NCBI RefSeq assembly: GCF_001623525.1
Contig: NZ_CP015225.1
Coordinates: forward strand, 1,550,001 to 1,614,000
Reading direction: 5' to 3'
DNA length: 64,000 nt
Source of the DNA: Pseudomonas fluorescens
Lineage (GTDB): Bacteria > Pseudomonadota > Gammaproteobacteria > Pseudomonadales > Pseudomonadaceae
Position numbers and translations under genes: made by a program. The notes beneath the pieces were generated by a model that was not told the origin of the DNA, ran no database searches, and saw only the letters and a list, made by a program, of their open reading frames with translations. Shown piece after piece: positions 9,093 through 18,755 of the stretch (within the stretch, counting starts at the first letter, position 1; each line of letters begins with the position of its first letter).

Positions 9093-10536
9093 GGGAGAAC
9101 TCCTTGGCCAGCACGTCTTCTACCGGCGCTGGCTTGAATGGATTGACCTTCTGTACCACCAGGGTCCAGAACAAGGCGTACGCTGCCGTGCCGCCGAGCA
9201 TCACCGCGAAGGGCACGTAGATGTCTGCCGGGTTCATGCCGGGCGGCGTGATGAACCACATGCCCAGCATAATGCCGACACTGGACAGGATCTGTGGCAA
9301 CGGGAACCACGGCGAGCGATAGGCCCGCGGCAGATCGGGGCGACGAATCCGCAGGCTGACCACCGACACGGTCACCAACAGGTAGGCAAAACTCCAGGCG
9401 CACACCGCAGCCAGCACCAGGTGCATGATGTTGTCGGTATTGCCGCCCAGCCACCACGCGTGCAGGCACGGAATCAGCATCGCCACCAGGATGCACAGTA
9501 ACGGCGTCTTGAAGCGCGGGTGCAGATAGGTGAAGATTTTCGGCAACGCACCGTCCACCGCCATGCCGTAGAGAATCCGCGGTACGCCGGCCATCAGGGT
9601 GTTGATGGTCGCCGCACCGGCAAACAGAAAGCCAATGCCCAGCCACATCGGACCGATATCGCCCATGACCTGTTCGGCGAAGCGTGGAATCGCCATGGGG
9701 GTGTCCAGCAGATGCACGCCGCTGGTGGCATCGAGCAGCACGTTTTCCACTTGGCGCTTCATCGCCGCACCGTAGATGAACATGCAGGTGGCGACGCTGA
9801 ACAAGCCCAACATCATCGCCCGGGGCATGGTCCGGGCGGACTGGCGCAGGTCCGGTGCCAGCGGCGTGACGAATTCGCAGCCGACAAACATGAACATGGC
9901 CATGCCCACCAGCGACAGCACCGTGACCATATCGGTGCCCACCACGGACGCGCCGAACCAGCCCTCCAACTCCACTGCCGGAGCGGCGATCAGGCCCAGC
10001 ACGCCGAACACCATCAGGGTGGTCCACATGCCGAACGTCAGGATGATTTCGGCCCGGCCAAAGGCGCTGACGCCGAACGCGTTGAGCACGCCAAAGACCA
10101 CCACGAACCCCACGCCCAGCAACCAGGAGCCGCCTGCCGATTCGGCCAGGGTGTTGAGGTGCTCGAAGTTCACCAGGGCCATGACGCCGGCCAGGATGGT
10201 CTCGGCGGTTCCGGCGAACACATGGACGATCAGATAGGCCGACAAGGTGCCCGTAATCGCGAAGAAACGTCCCATGCCACAGTTGATGTAGTCATAGACC
10301 GAGCCGGTGGTCGGAAGAATCGACGCCGCCTCGGCAAACGTCGTCGCCTGGGCCAGCATCATTACCACGGCGATCAGCATCGCCACGGCAAAGGCGCTGC
10401 CGCCAATGCCAAAGCCCATGGTCGCGGTGAGAATCACGGGACTTGCCATGATCAGGCCAATGGTGCTGGCCAATGCGGTGGGAAAGCCCACCGAACCCCG
10501 GTTCAAGTGCTCGGTGAGCCTGTCATTGATCGACAT
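9037..10536 (-). CDS. APC superfamily amino acid/amine permease
   Basis: This 499-residue integral membrane protein has about 12 hydrophobic segments. The first carries the APC signature (LASTIGLIMASPVILTATMG); ATTFAEAASILPTTGSVYDYI and the later GAATINTLMAGVPRILYGMA follow. Cytoplasmic ends carry charged tails. It probably imports the amine or amino acid that this locus degrades. The start is set by GAGGA eight bases before ATG; a 22-codon longer frame lacks such a site. It is divergent from the porin gene, with a structured 292-bp spacer. Confidence 0.9.
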   Translation of the reverse strand: MSINDRLTEHLNRGSVGFPTALASTIGLIMASPVILTATMGFGIGGSAFAVAMLIAVVMMLAQATTFAEAASILPTTGSVYDYINCGMGRFFAITGTLSAYLIVHVFAGTAETILAGVMALVNFEHLNTLAESAGGSWLLGVGFVVVFGVLNAFGVSAFGRAEIILTFGMWTTLMVFGVLGLIAAPAVELEGWFGASVVGTDMVTVLSLVGMAMFMFVGCEFVTPLAPDLRQSARTMPRAMMLGLFSVATCMFIYGAAMKRQVENVLLDATSGVHLLDTPMAIPRFAEQVMGDIGPMWLGIGFLFAGAATINTLMAGVPRILYGMAVDGALPKIFTYLHPRFKTPLLCILVAMLIPCLHAWWLGGNTDNIMHLVLAAVCAWSFAYLLVTVSVVSLRIRRPDLPRAYRSPWFPLPQILSSVGIMLGMWFITPPGMNPADIYVPFAVMLGGTAAYALFWTLVVQKVNPFKPAPVEDVLAKEFSHEPGQLAGEFVDPAAKTV

Positions 10537-10704
10537 GGTGCAAGGTCCTCGAAAGCGGATTTTTAGTATGGATGCCACAGCCGTCCAGGAACCGGCGATC
10601 ATGCCTTCCCCAACCAGTCCCTGATCGAAACGGCGTTGCGTGCAGCCTTACTCTGCGCCGCGCCGCGCCGGGCGTCTTGCCCATGTCTGCCGCCGGTTTT
10701 GTTG

Positions 10705-10757
10705 CTGCCTGCCAACACCGCCGCGCTGGCGGCCTGGATCAACTCCATGGCAGGCAG
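10705..10757. promoter_or_regulatory. Nested inverted repeats between permease and porin genes
   Basis: CTGCCTGCCA (10705-10714) and TGGCAGGCAG (10748-10757) form a perfect 10-bp outer stem. A smaller CCGCC/GGCGG stem lies inside. It sits in the divergent promoter region, 72 bp before the porin start, and could be an operator pair or leader structure. Confidence 0.4.
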
Positions 10758-10828
10758 GTGAAAGACTTCCCTGGGTACCTCTCCCCTTAATGCGCGCTCT
10801 ACTGTCCTATCGCACTGGGGAATCCACC

Positions 10829-12157
10829 ATGGAGCACACACGCCGTACACCTTTGCTGCGCAATGCCATCGGCCTGGGCATTGCCCTGATGGTCGCCGAT
10901 TCATCGGCCCAGGCCTATGAGCTTTATTCCGACGAAGACACCACCGTCACCGGCAACTTCCTGGCGGTCTACGGGCTGTTCAACAGCCGCAAGAACTACG
11001 ACGGCACCGCCGGTGGTTCGAGCTGGCGCGAAGGCTTCATTAAGTATGGCCTGAGTATCGACCAGACACTCGGCAGCCTGGGCAGTGTCTACGGGACGGC
11101 CAACCTGGTCAGCTCCGGCACTTGGGGCGATGGCGATGCAGCCGGCTTGAGCGACGGCTCCGAACGCACCACCAAGTTCGATGAAGCCTTTGCCGGCTGG
11201 CGTTCGGGGGACCTGTTCCCGGCATTGGGCAAAGACGGTGTCGACCTGTCCTACGGCCGCCAAGTGATCACCCTGGGAGACGGTTTCATCATCAACGACG
11301 ATGGCCTGAACCTGGGCAAAGGCGTGGCCGATGGCGAGCTCAACCGGGGCGGCGCCTATTACCTGGCGGCCCGGCATGCCTTCGACGAGACCGCTGTCGT
11401 GCGCCTGGGAGGCAAGGAAGGCCTGCACGGCAGCCTGATGTGGATCAAGTCCGACAACCGCGCCCAAGCCAACACCGAAATGGCCGCCGGCACCCTGGAA
11501 TACACCGCCGCGCCTGGCACCCTGGGGCTGACCTATATCCATGGCATCGATGTCGATGACCGCTACGCCAGCGACTTCCAGAAACAGCGCGAAGGCATGG
11601 ACATCTATAGCCTGCGCGGCGCCGGCAATGCTGGCATCGAAAACGCCCACTTCGCCTTCGAGTACGCCTGGCAGGACAAGGACGCGGGCCCGGAGAAAGC
11701 CTGGTACGGCGAAGCCGGCTACACCTTCGCCGACCTGCCCTGGACACCGGACCTGACCTATCGCTACAGCCGTTACTCCAAGGACTGGGACTCGATGTTC
11801 AACGGCCAGAACCGCGGCTACGGCACCTGGTTCCAGGGTGAAGTGGCGGGCAACTATGCCGGCCCGTTCAATAGCAATACCGCCATCCAGCACGTGGGCC
11901 TCAAGCTCAAGCCGGCAGAAACCGTGACCATTGGCGCACTGTTCTTCGACTACCAGACCCTGCATGCCCGTGACGCGCTGAACCTCGATGCGCAGGAGCT
12001 GGACCTGTACGTGGAATGGGCGGTGAATGAACACCTGATCATCACGCCGCTGGTGGGCCTGTACAAGCCTGAGAAGGACGCGGACAGCGGTGGCAATCAG
12101 GTCGCCGGCAACGGCACCAACGTCTACAGCCAGTTGGTGGTGGCGGTTCCGTTCTGA
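10829..12157 (+). CDS. Outer-membrane beta-barrel porin for substrate uptake
   Basis: This 442-residue protein has a signal peptide (cut after SSAQA near residue 28) and many alternating aromatic strands, ending in VYSQLVVAVPF with the C-terminal phenylalanine required for barrel assembly. SYGRQVITLGDGFIINDDGL near residue 150 resembles alginate-export/OprD-like and related 16-strand porins. A longer open frame upstream is ignored because the signal peptide begins at this ATG. Divergence from the permease gene suggests uptake of the same substrate across the outer membrane. Confidence 0.8.
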   Translation: MEHTRRTPLLRNAIGLGIALMVADSSAQAYELYSDEDTTVTGNFLAVYGLFNSRKNYDGTAGGSSWREGFIKYGLSIDQTLGSLGSVYGTANLVSSGTWGDGDAAGLSDGSERTTKFDEAFAGWRSGDLFPALGKDGVDLSYGRQVITLGDGFIINDDGLNLGKGVADGELNRGGAYYLAARHAFDETAVVRLGGKEGLHGSLMWIKSDNRAQANTEMAAGTLEYTAAPGTLGLTYIHGIDVDDRYASDFQKQREGMDIYSLRGAGNAGIENAHFAFEYAWQDKDAGPEKAWYGEAGYTFADLPWTPDLTYRYSRYSKDWDSMFNGQNRGYGTWFQGEVAGNYAGPFNSNTAIQHVGLKLKPAETVTIGALFFDYQTLHARDALNLDAQELDLYVEWAVNEHLIITPLVGLYKPEKDADSGGNQVAGNGTNVYSQLVVAVPF

Positions 12158-12162
12158 ACGTG

Positions 12163-12191
12163 GCGGGAGCTGCCCCGACGGCAGCTCCCGC
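12163..12191. terminator. Hairpin between convergent genes
   Basis: GCGGGAGCTGCC and GGCAGCTCCCGC form a perfect 12-bp stem with a 5-base loop, just beyond the porin stop and before the end of the convergent gene. No T-run follows on either strand, so it may act as a weak bidirectional terminator or an mRNA stabiliser. Confidence 0.6.
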
Positions 12192-12196
12192 TCGGC

Positions 12197-13168
12197 TTAC
12201 TGTTTGTGCTGATGCAACATGGTCTGGATCTGATGGGTCGCCTGCCGGGTGCTCTGCGCCAGCTTGCGCACCTCATCGGCCACGACTGAGAAACCGCGCC
12301 CGACATCTCCGGCCCTGGCGGCTTCAATCGCGGCGTTCAAGGCGAGCAGATTGGTCTGGTCGGCAATGCCCTTGATCACCCCCACCACCGTGGCAATCTG
12401 GGCGTAGGTCACCTGGTTCTGTTCGAGCATGCGCTGATGGGTGGACTGGGCCGAGCGCTCATCGCTGATATCACGCACCGCACCAATGACCCGCACCAGT
12501 TGCCCATGCGAGTCGCGTACCGCCCGACCGCGTTCACGACACCAGATGTAATCCCGGGTCTTGTGGCGCATCCGGTATTCGAAGACGTATTCACCGCTGC
12601 CCTGGGAGCCAAGGATTTCCCGGTCGAAAATGGCCATGATCTTGGGCAAGTCGTCCGGGTGGGTGATGCCGACCTGGGCATCCCAGCCATCGGGCAAGTC
12701 ATCCGGCCCATACCCCAGCAGCGAACGGAACTGACTGGAAAAGCGCATACCACTGGCCGGGTGCTGGAGGTCACCGTTGACGACCGTGATATCCCAGCAG
12801 CCTTCAGTCAAGGTCGATTGCAGCAACTCCCAGATCTGCGCATCCTGGCGTTGTTGCTGTAGCTGCTGGCGGTGTTCGCCCAGACGAACTTCAAGCGCCT
12901 GCTCGCGCTCAAGGGCTTGCTCCAATTGCTGGCGAAACCTGTGCATCTCACGCTCGCAATGCTGCCATTGCAGGGTTTGCGCCTGCACTTGTGCTTCGAC
13001 CTGATGCAGATGTGCAGTCGCGCTCGCCACCTGCCGTGCATGCTGTTCAAGGACGGTGCGCAGTTGCGGATACGCGTCGAGCTGCGGCGTGTCCTCCGTT
13101 TCGCCGGTCAGCACGCGTTGCACCTGCGCAGTCAACGCCAGTCTCTGTTTGTTGGTCTGGAGAAACAT
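12197..13168 (-). CDS. Soluble PAS-containing protein with a minimal chemoreceptor signalling tip
   Basis: This 323-residue protein has no membrane segment or HAMP domain. Residues 1-110 form a glutamine-rich coiled coil. Residues about 115-240 are a PAS_3 domain with a PAC motif ([20 protein letters not shown]). Residues about 245-323 hold the conserved receptor hairpin ([20 protein letters not shown], then [15 protein letters not shown]). Only about 30 residues precede the hairpin and 15 follow, far less than a normal MCP bundle. It could be a cytoplasmic energy or ligand sensor that couples to CheA/CheW, or a decoy. Position in the amine locus suggests a link to taxis toward the substrate. 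Confidence 0.8.
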   Translation of the reverse strand: MFLQTNKQRLALTAQVQRVLTGETEDTPQLDAYPQLRTVLEQHARQVASATAHLHQVEAQVQAQTLQWQHCEREMHRFRQQLEQALEREQALEVRLGEHRQQLQQQRQDAQIWELLQSTLTEGCWDITVVNGDLQHPASGMRFSSQFRSLLGYGPDDLPDGWDAQVGITHPDDLPKIMAIFDREILGSQGSGEYVFEYRMRHKTRDYIWCRERGRAVRDSHGQLVRVIGAVRDISDERSAQSTHQRMLEQNQVTYAQIATVVGVIKGIADQTNLLALNAAIEAARAGDVGRGFSVVADEVRKLAQSTRQATHQIQTMLHQHKQ

Positions 13169-13376
13169 CGCCCGCCCCTATGCCATCAAGTCGAAACCCG
13201 GATCTGATCGCAAACCGGCCAGGCTGGCTTGTCCCTGCCTGCACGAGGCCTTGCTCCTGGCTGCCAACCACCCAGGCTGGCAGCCACAGACATACGGCGC
13301 GGCAGGCACAGTCAAGCTGGATGGTCCTGCCGGGATTACCCTCGGGGCTTTCCCTATTCGTGATCAGGAAACCCTC

Positions 13377-14864
13377 ATGAGCGATATTGCCCTGCTGCCT
13401 CAGGTCGAAGCCTTCCTCGGCAGACATCACGCCCTGTTCATCGACGGTGGCTACGTCGAAAGCCAGAGCAGCCAGACACTTGACGTCGTCAATCCTGCCA
13501 ACGGCCAAGTCATCGCCCAGGTCAGCGACGCCACTTCCGGCGACATTGATGTGGCGGTGGAGTCGTCCCGCCGCGGCTTCAAGCAGTGGTCCCAAACGGC
13601 ACCCGCGGTCCGCGGCCATGTGCTGCTCAAGTTGGCAGACCTGCTGGAACGCAACCGCGAAGAGCTGGCGCAGATCGAGACCTGCCAGTCGGGGAAGATC
13701 ATCCACATCTCCCGGGCCTTCGAAGTCGACCAGGCCGCTCATTTCCTGCGTTACTACGCTGGCTGGGCGACCAAGATCAACGGCGAGACGATCACCCCAT
13801 CACTGCCCTCCTTCGCTGGCGAACGCTACACCGCGTTCACCTTGCGCGAACCGGTTGGGGTGGTGGTCGGTATCGTGCCGTGGAATTTTTCCACCATGAT
13901 CGCCATCTGGAAATTGGCCTCAGCCCTGGTGACCGGTTGCAGCATCATCATCAAGCCCAGCGAGTTCACCCCGCTGACCATCCTGCGCATCGCAGAACTG
14001 GCCATCGAGGCCGGCCTTCCGGCCGGTGCCCTGAATGTGTTGACCGGCGGCGGCCAAGTGGGCAAAGGGCTGATCGAACACCCGGGCACCAACAAGGTCT
14101 CATTCACCGGTTCCGTGCCCACCGGCCTGGCGGTGGGCCAAGCGGCCATGGGCGCCGGGTTGACCCGTGCAACCTTGGAACTGGGCGGGAAGAATGCGGC
14201 GGGGTTCCTGCGGGATATCGATCCCGAGGTGGCGGTCAACGGCATCATCGAGGCCGGCTTTCTGCATTCGGGACAGATCTGTGCCGCAGCGGAACGGTTT
14301 TTTGTCCATCGGTCGCAGATCGAGTCGATCATGGACAAACTGGCCCAGCGCCTGAGCAAACTCACCATCGGCTCGCCCCTGGACGAACGCACCGAATTCG
14401 GCCCGGTGACCAACCGCCAGCACCAGCGCAAACTCGCGGAATTCTTCGCCAAGGCCCGCGCACAGAACAACACCATCGTCCACGGCGGCAAGCTGATCGA
14501 TGGACCGGGTTGCTATGTGGAGCCGACCATCATCCTCGCCAATCGCCGCGACGACAGCCTGCTCAACGAAGAAACCTTCGGCCCGATCGCCACGTTCTTC
14601 CCTTACGACAGTGAGGAGGAACTGCTGGAGCTGATGAACGACACTCCCTACGGCCTGAGCGCCAGTCTCTGGACCAACGACCTGGGCAAAGCCCTGCGCA
14701 TGGTTCCCGCCATCGAAGCTGGCACGGTCTGGGTGAACATGCACACCCTGCTCGACCCGGCGGTGCCTTTTGGCGGCAGTAAATCTTCAGGGATAGGCCG
14801 TGAATTCGGCAGTGCATTCATTGATGATTACACCGAACTGAAGTCGGTGATGATCCGCTACTGA
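13377..14864 (+). CDS. Aldehyde dehydrogenase, phenylacetaldehyde dehydrogenase type
   Basis: This 495-residue NAD(P)-dependent aldehyde dehydrogenase has PWNFS in the cofactor region, catalytic Glu in LELGGKN near residue 267 and catalytic Cys in SGQICAAAERF near residue 302. The overall pattern, including FAGERYTAFTLREPVGVVVG, fits PadA/FeaB/StyD-type enzymes. In context it would convert the arylacetaldehyde made by the FAD amine oxidoreductase to an arylacetate, which the flavin hydroxylase could then hydroxylate. CAGGAA precedes the ATG; a much longer upstream frame is antisense to the neighbouring gene. Confidence 0.9.
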   Translation: MSDIALLPQVEAFLGRHHALFIDGGYVESQSSQTLDVVNPANGQVIAQVSDATSGDIDVAVESSRRGFKQWSQTAPAVRGHVLLKLADLLERNREELAQIETCQSGKIIHISRAFEVDQAAHFLRYYAGWATKINGETITPSLPSFAGERYTAFTLREPVGVVVGIVPWNFSTMIAIWKLASALVTGCSIIIKPSEFTPLTILRIAELAIEAGLPAGALNVLTGGGQVGKGLIEHPGTNKVSFTGSVPTGLAVGQAAMGAGLTRATLELGGKNAAGFLRDIDPEVAVNGIIEAGFLHSGQICAAAERFFVHRSQIESIMDKLAQRLSKLTIGSPLDERTEFGPVTNRQHQRKLAEFFAKARAQNNTIVHGGKLIDGPGCYVEPTIILANRRDDSLLNEETFGPIATFFPYDSEEELLELMNDTPYGLSASLWTNDLGKALRMVPAIEAGTVWVNMHTLLDPAVPFGGSKSSGIGREFGSAFIDDYTELKSVMIRY

Positions 14865-14870
14865 CCTTCA

Positions 14871-14897
14871 AGGGCTCTGTGACAACCCCAGAGCCCT
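14871..14897 (+). terminator. Hairpin after the aldehyde dehydrogenase gene
   Basis: AGGGCTCTG and CAGAGCCCT form a 9-bp perfect stem with a 9-base loop, 7 bp past the stop codon. A T-run is lacking, so termination strength is uncertain. Confidence 0.55.
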
Positions 14898-14915
14898 ACC
14901 CGCAAAAATCCCCCT

Positions 14916-15006
14916 TGTGGGAGCGGGTTTGCTCGCGAAAGCGGACTATTCAGTCAACCATGATGCCGACTGACCCAACGCCTTCGCGAGCAGGCTCGCT
15001 CCCACA
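14916..15006. repeat. REP pair, TGTGGGAGCGGG family
   Basis: Inverted copies lie at 14916-14938 and 14984-15006, between convergent genes. Confidence 0.9.
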
Positions 15007-15009
15007 GTT

Positions 15010-16467
15010 TCACCGCCGGCAGGCGTTGACCCGTGGAACTCGGCCGCGCCAGGGCTGGGCGCGTTCCAGTTGGGCGGCCAGGGCCAGCAAAGTGTTTTCC
15101 TCGCCAAAGCGACCGGCAAAATGCGCCCCCATCGGCAGGCCATTGGCGCTCCAGGACAACGGCACGGACATCGCCGGCTGACCGCTGGCATTGAACAGTG
15201 CAGTGAATGGCGAATAGCTGTGGTAGCGCTCGATCAGTTGATCCAGGCTCATGCACACATCCTGCAGATCCAACTCGCCAATCAGCACCGGTTCACGGGT
15301 CAGGACTGGGGTCAGGATCACGTCGTAGTCCTGCATGAACACCGCCAACTGCCGGCCGAGGGCATGAATCCATTCCACCGCCGCGGCATATTGGGCGCCG
15401 CTGACGTTGCCCTTGTCCCGCAAGATGATCCGGGTGCGCACCTCCAGCTCTTCGGCCTGCACGGCAAACCCACGCATCTGGCCCAGCAGGTCGACATAGT
15501 GACGAGAGCTGGCGCCAATGATGGTGAACACGTGGTCGAGAAACTCCAGCAATCCCACCGGCAGGCTCACCGGTTCGACACGGTGCCCCAAGGACTCGCA
15601 CAACCGCGCGGCCTCGCCCACCGCCTGAAGGCTCTGGGGTGACGTAGGCCAAGGCTCGAGTTGCTCGACCAGGGCAATGCGCAACGGCTTGGGATCAGCC
15701 TGCACCGCCATCACATACGGCAACGCCTGGACCGGCGCGGCATAGGGCGCCCCCAGGTCCATCCCGGCGGTGGCGTCCAGCAGCGCCGCACTGTCGCGCA
15801 CCGACAAGGTAATCGCATGGGGCGTGCCCATCCCCGCCCAGCCCTCGCCCACTATCGGCCCCGACGGCAGCAAGCCACGGCTGGGCTTGAACCCGAACAC
15901 ACCGCAGCAAGACGCCGGCACCCGCAATGAACCACCGCCGTCGTTGCCATGGGCGAACGGCACCACCCGGGCCGCCACCAACGCCGCCGCGCCGCCACTG
16001 GAGCCACCGGCGCTGTGGTCGGTGCTCCAGGGGTTGCGGGTGGCGCCGAAGCGCGCGGACTCGGTGGAGTACGAGGTGCCGAACTCCGGCGAAGTGCTGG
16101 TGCCCATCACTTGACATCCGGCACGACGCAGACGCGTCACGACTTCCGATTCGAAATCCGCCCGGAAGTCGCCCAGTGCGCGTGAGCCGTTAGTCATCGC
16201 CGCGCCGTGGACCGGCGAAAACAGGTCTTTGATCAAGGTTGGCACACCGGCCAGCAAACCTTGGCCAACCTCTGGCGTACGCGCCGCCTCCCGAGCCGAA
16301 TCGTACAAACGCTCTGCCACCGCATTGAGCTGCGGCTCGACCCGCTCCAGGCGCTCGATGGCGGTTTCCAGCAGTTCGCCGGGCTGGACTTCGCCACGCC
16401 TGACCCACTCGGCCAGCGCCGTGGCGTCTTCACTGTCCATCAAATGGTGGATGTCTTGCATACCCAT
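15010..16467 (-). CDS. Amidase-signature hydrolase (6-aminohexanoate-cyclic-dimer hydrolase-like)
   Basis: This 485-residue amidase-signature enzyme has the Lys-cisSer-Ser catalytic set: Lys in GVPTLIKDLFS near residue 80, then DHSAGGSSGGAAALVA and GNDGGGSLRVPAS around residues 150-185. Overall spacing resembles NylA-type cyclic amide hydrolases and related broad amidases. AAGGAA precedes the ATG. It is the last of four genes transcribed leftward (AraC regulator, SphA-type porin, MFS carrier, amidase), so its substrate is probably an imported amide. Carboxylic amide versus ester preference cannot be read from sequence. Confidence 0.85.
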   Translation of the reverse strand: MGMQDIHHLMDSEDATALAEWVRRGEVQPGELLETAIERLERVEPQLNAVAERLYDSAREAARTPEVGQGLLAGVPTLIKDLFSPVHGAAMTNGSRALGDFRADFESEVVTRLRRAGCQVMGTSTSPEFGTSYSTESARFGATRNPWSTDHSAGGSSGGAAALVAARVVPFAHGNDGGGSLRVPASCCGVFGFKPSRGLLPSGPIVGEGWAGMGTPHAITLSVRDSAALLDATAGMDLGAPYAAPVQALPYVMAVQADPKPLRIALVEQLEPWPTSPQSLQAVGEAARLCESLGHRVEPVSLPVGLLEFLDHVFTIIGASSRHYVDLLGQMRGFAVQAEELEVRTRIILRDKGNVSGAQYAAAVEWIHALGRQLAVFMQDYDVILTPVLTREPVLIGELDLQDVCMSLDQLIERYHSYSPFTALFNASGQPAMSVPLSWSANGLPMGAHFAGRFGEENTLLALAAQLERAQPWRGRVPRVNACRR

Positions 16468-16484
16468 GTTTCAGATTCCTTATG

Positions 16485-17741
16485 TCACGACGATTGATGT
16501 GATCCGACGGTGCTCGCCTGCCCCTGGCCCCGTGCACGCAGACCGGCAATGACCCAGAACAATGCCAAGGTAAAACTGGCCAGGGCCAGCCACTGGATGG
16601 CGTGACGCAGGTCACCGGCGAAGACAACCACCGACGCCACCACCAGCGGACTGACGAATTGGCCGATGTACAGGCACGAGGTAAACCCGCCCAAACCCCG
16701 GCCGCGGGTGTTGGCGGTCAAGGCATTCATCACCGGCGCCATCACATTGGGCACCAGCAACCCGGCCCCCAGGCCCTGGATGAACACCGCCACCAGCACA
16801 GCGTTGTAGCTTTGTCCGCGCATCAGCAACCACAGCCCCAGGCCCATCAAGCCGAGCAACAATGCGTTGCAACCGGCGATGCCGAAGCGACGGCGCAGCA
16901 ACGGCCACATCAGCGAACCGCCCAAGGTCGCCAACAGGCTCAGCCCCGCCGCCAGGCCGATCAGCGTGCTGGAGGTGATGCCCAGGCTGACCAACAACGT
17001 CGGCGCCTGGATAGGCATGATGAATGTCAAGACCATGCCGCCCAGAATCATCAGGTAGCCGACCAGCAGTGGCAGCACGGCGACCTTGGCCGGAGCCGAC
17101 TCATCGACGCGCTGCTCGACCTTCTGCTGCTTCGTCACCGGCGGTTCCCAGAGGACTTTCATCATGGCCGGCACCAGCAGCAGTGGCAGCAGATACAACA
17201 GGAATGGCGCACGCCACGAGTGCTCGCCGAGCACACCGCCCACCACGAAAAACAGCGCCCCCACCAGGCCAATGGTCACCACCTGCCGGTTGACGTAACG
17301 CAACCGCTCCTCGCCCTGCCAATAGTCAGCGATCAAGGTTGCGCAGCAGGTCATCACCGCAGCCTCCGTACACCCGAACAACAGCCGCACACCGACTATC
17401 GAAGGCAGGCTATCGAGCAGGGCCGGCAATGCGCCGAGCAAGGCGTAGAGCACCGTGGCAATCACCAGCAACGCCTTGCGTCCAACCCGGTCGGCCAACC
17501 AGCCAGCCAAGGGTGCGCACACTGCAATCGCCAGGGCGGGACCGGTAATCGCCAACGGCACCAGCAGATCGGCGCGCGGTTCCAAGGGACCGAATTCGGC
17601 CCCCAACCGGGGCAGGATCGGCGTGACCATCACCGCGCCCATGATCGTCAGGCTGCTGCCCAGCATCAGCACCCCGCCTTCGCGCCAACTGGCCTGGCGC
17701 GACGGGGTGGCCGCCGTTGAAACGGAACTTGATTGGTTCAT
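16485..17741 (-). CDS. Major facilitator superfamily transporter
   Basis: This 418-residue protein has about 12 hydrophobic segments. The MFS loop-2 signature appears as GWLADRVGRKALLV near residue 80, following an N-terminal helix (LTIMGAVMVTPILPRLGAEF). AAGGGG precedes the ATG. The gene lies 17 bp upstream of the amidase and 12 bp downstream of the SphA-type gene, so it is in one operon. It probably moves the amidase substrate or product across the inner membrane; direction is not determined by sequence. Confidence 0.85.
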   Translation of the reverse strand: MNQSSSVSTAATPSRQASWREGGVLMLGSSLTIMGAVMVTPILPRLGAEFGPLEPRADLLVPLAITGPALAIAVCAPLAGWLADRVGRKALLVIATVLYALLGALPALLDSLPSIVGVRLLFGCTEAAVMTCCATLIADYWQGEERLRYVNRQVVTIGLVGALFFVVGGVLGEHSWRAPFLLYLLPLLLVPAMMKVLWEPPVTKQQKVEQRVDESAPAKVAVLPLLVGYLMILGGMVLTFIMPIQAPTLLVSLGITSSTLIGLAAGLSLLATLGGSLMWPLLRRRFGIAGCNALLLGLMGLGLWLLMRGQSYNAVLVAVFIQGLGAGLLVPNVMAPVMNALTANTRGRGLGGFTSCLYIGQFVSPLVVASVVVFAGDLRHAIQWLALASFTLALFWVIAGLRARGQGQASTVGSHQSS

Positions 17742-17753
17742 GACGAGCCCCTT

Positions 17754-18686
17754 CTAGAAACTGTGGGAAATACGCAGCGCCGCGGTATAGCCCTCGGCGC
17801 GGTTGCGCGCATCGAGCTCCTTGTAGACATGCAGCCACACGGGTGGAATGCCGGGCTTGAAGTAGCTCACCGCCGGCCCGACCGCCAACACCCGGGCGCG
17901 ATTGCCGGTTTCCAGCCCCGGCGCGTCGTCATCGGTGAACTGCCGGTAGTAGTACCCGCCCACGCCCAAGGTCCATGGCCCGACGTGCTGGCCCACGGCA
18001 AATTCGTGACGGTACTCGACGCCATTCTTGTAGTCGGTGGCGTGGTTGCGGGTGTTGATGTCGGCTTCAAAGCTGGAAGACACCTCGAAGCCGCTGTCGA
18101 AGATGTAGGTGGCGTTGAGGATCGGCGAGAAGGTCCAGTGGTTGAGACCCGGCGAGATCAAGCGATCCTTGTCGTAGTCGCCCGTGGGGGCCTGGATCTG
18201 GAACTGTGCATTGACGAACAGGTTCGGCGACAGGGTCCATTGCAGGATAACCGGCAACACCTGGATATCAGCCAGGCGAAACGGGTCGGCCGCAAGGTCC
18301 AGCGGACCGACAGGCGTCTGCACCTGTAGCGAAGCGTCCATCTGGAAAAACGGCACGACGGCGCCGAAGCCATACTTGGCACCCAGCACCGTGTAATCGG
18401 TCATGCGCATGTAGGCGACGCCGATGGACAAGACATCCAGGGAGAAATTGTTGTCCACGGACTTGCCGTGGCGATCCTTCTGCACGTTGGCCGAATAGAA
18501 CGCTGTACGCAGGCCGACGGTGCCAAAGGGCGTGGCCGGCGGCATCATGCCCGCGCCGAAATCATAGACCCCGACCGCCGTGGTCGGCGCGCCGTTTTCG
18601 GTGCCATGGGCAACGGTGCAGGCACCGAGCAGCCCCAGGGTTAACCACGTACAGTGCCAGACGTTTGTTTTTTTGTTTTGGTACAT
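17754..18686 (-). CDS. SphA/Phenol_MetA-type outer-membrane protein
   Basis: This 310-residue protein has a signal peptide (LTLGLLGACTVAHG) followed by a strand-rich barrel ending in AALRISHSF. Family marks are GVYDFGAGMMPPATPFG near the mature N-terminus and GLNHWTFSPILNATYIFDSG near residue 190, as in the SphA/MetA_deg family found with aromatic degradation operons. GGAGGGG precedes the ATG. It probably lets a hydrophobic or amide substrate through the outer membrane. It belongs to the operon with the MFS and amidase genes. Confidence 0.8.
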   Translation of the reverse strand: MYQNKKTNVWHCTWLTLGLLGACTVAHGTENGAPTTAVGVYDFGAGMMPPATPFGTVGLRTAFYSANVQKDRHGKSVDNNFSLDVLSIGVAYMRMTDYTVLGAKYGFGAVVPFFQMDASLQVQTPVGPLDLAADPFRLADIQVLPVILQWTLSPNLFVNAQFQIQAPTGDYDKDRLISPGLNHWTFSPILNATYIFDSGFEVSSSFEADINTRNHATDYKNGVEYRHEFAVGQHVGPWTLGVGGYYYRQFTDDDAPGLETGNRARVLAVGPAVSYFKPGIPPVWLHVYKELDARNRAEGYTAALRISHSF

Positions 18687-18755
18687 CGAATGCCCCTCCG
18701 ACCATGTGGTGTTGGGGTCATCCTAGGGAGCCAGCCGGTCAGCCGTTATCCGTTT

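Noticed and set aside
10599..10904. 101-codon minus-strand frame in the permease-porin spacer
   Set aside because: It runs into the porin coding region antisense, has no ribosome site or recognisable domain, and fits a chance frame.
13200..13376. Sigma-54-like TGCAC...TTGC sequence upstream of the amine-locus aldehyde dehydrogenase
   Set aside because: The spacing between the two elements is one base too long, and the -24 GG is not intact.
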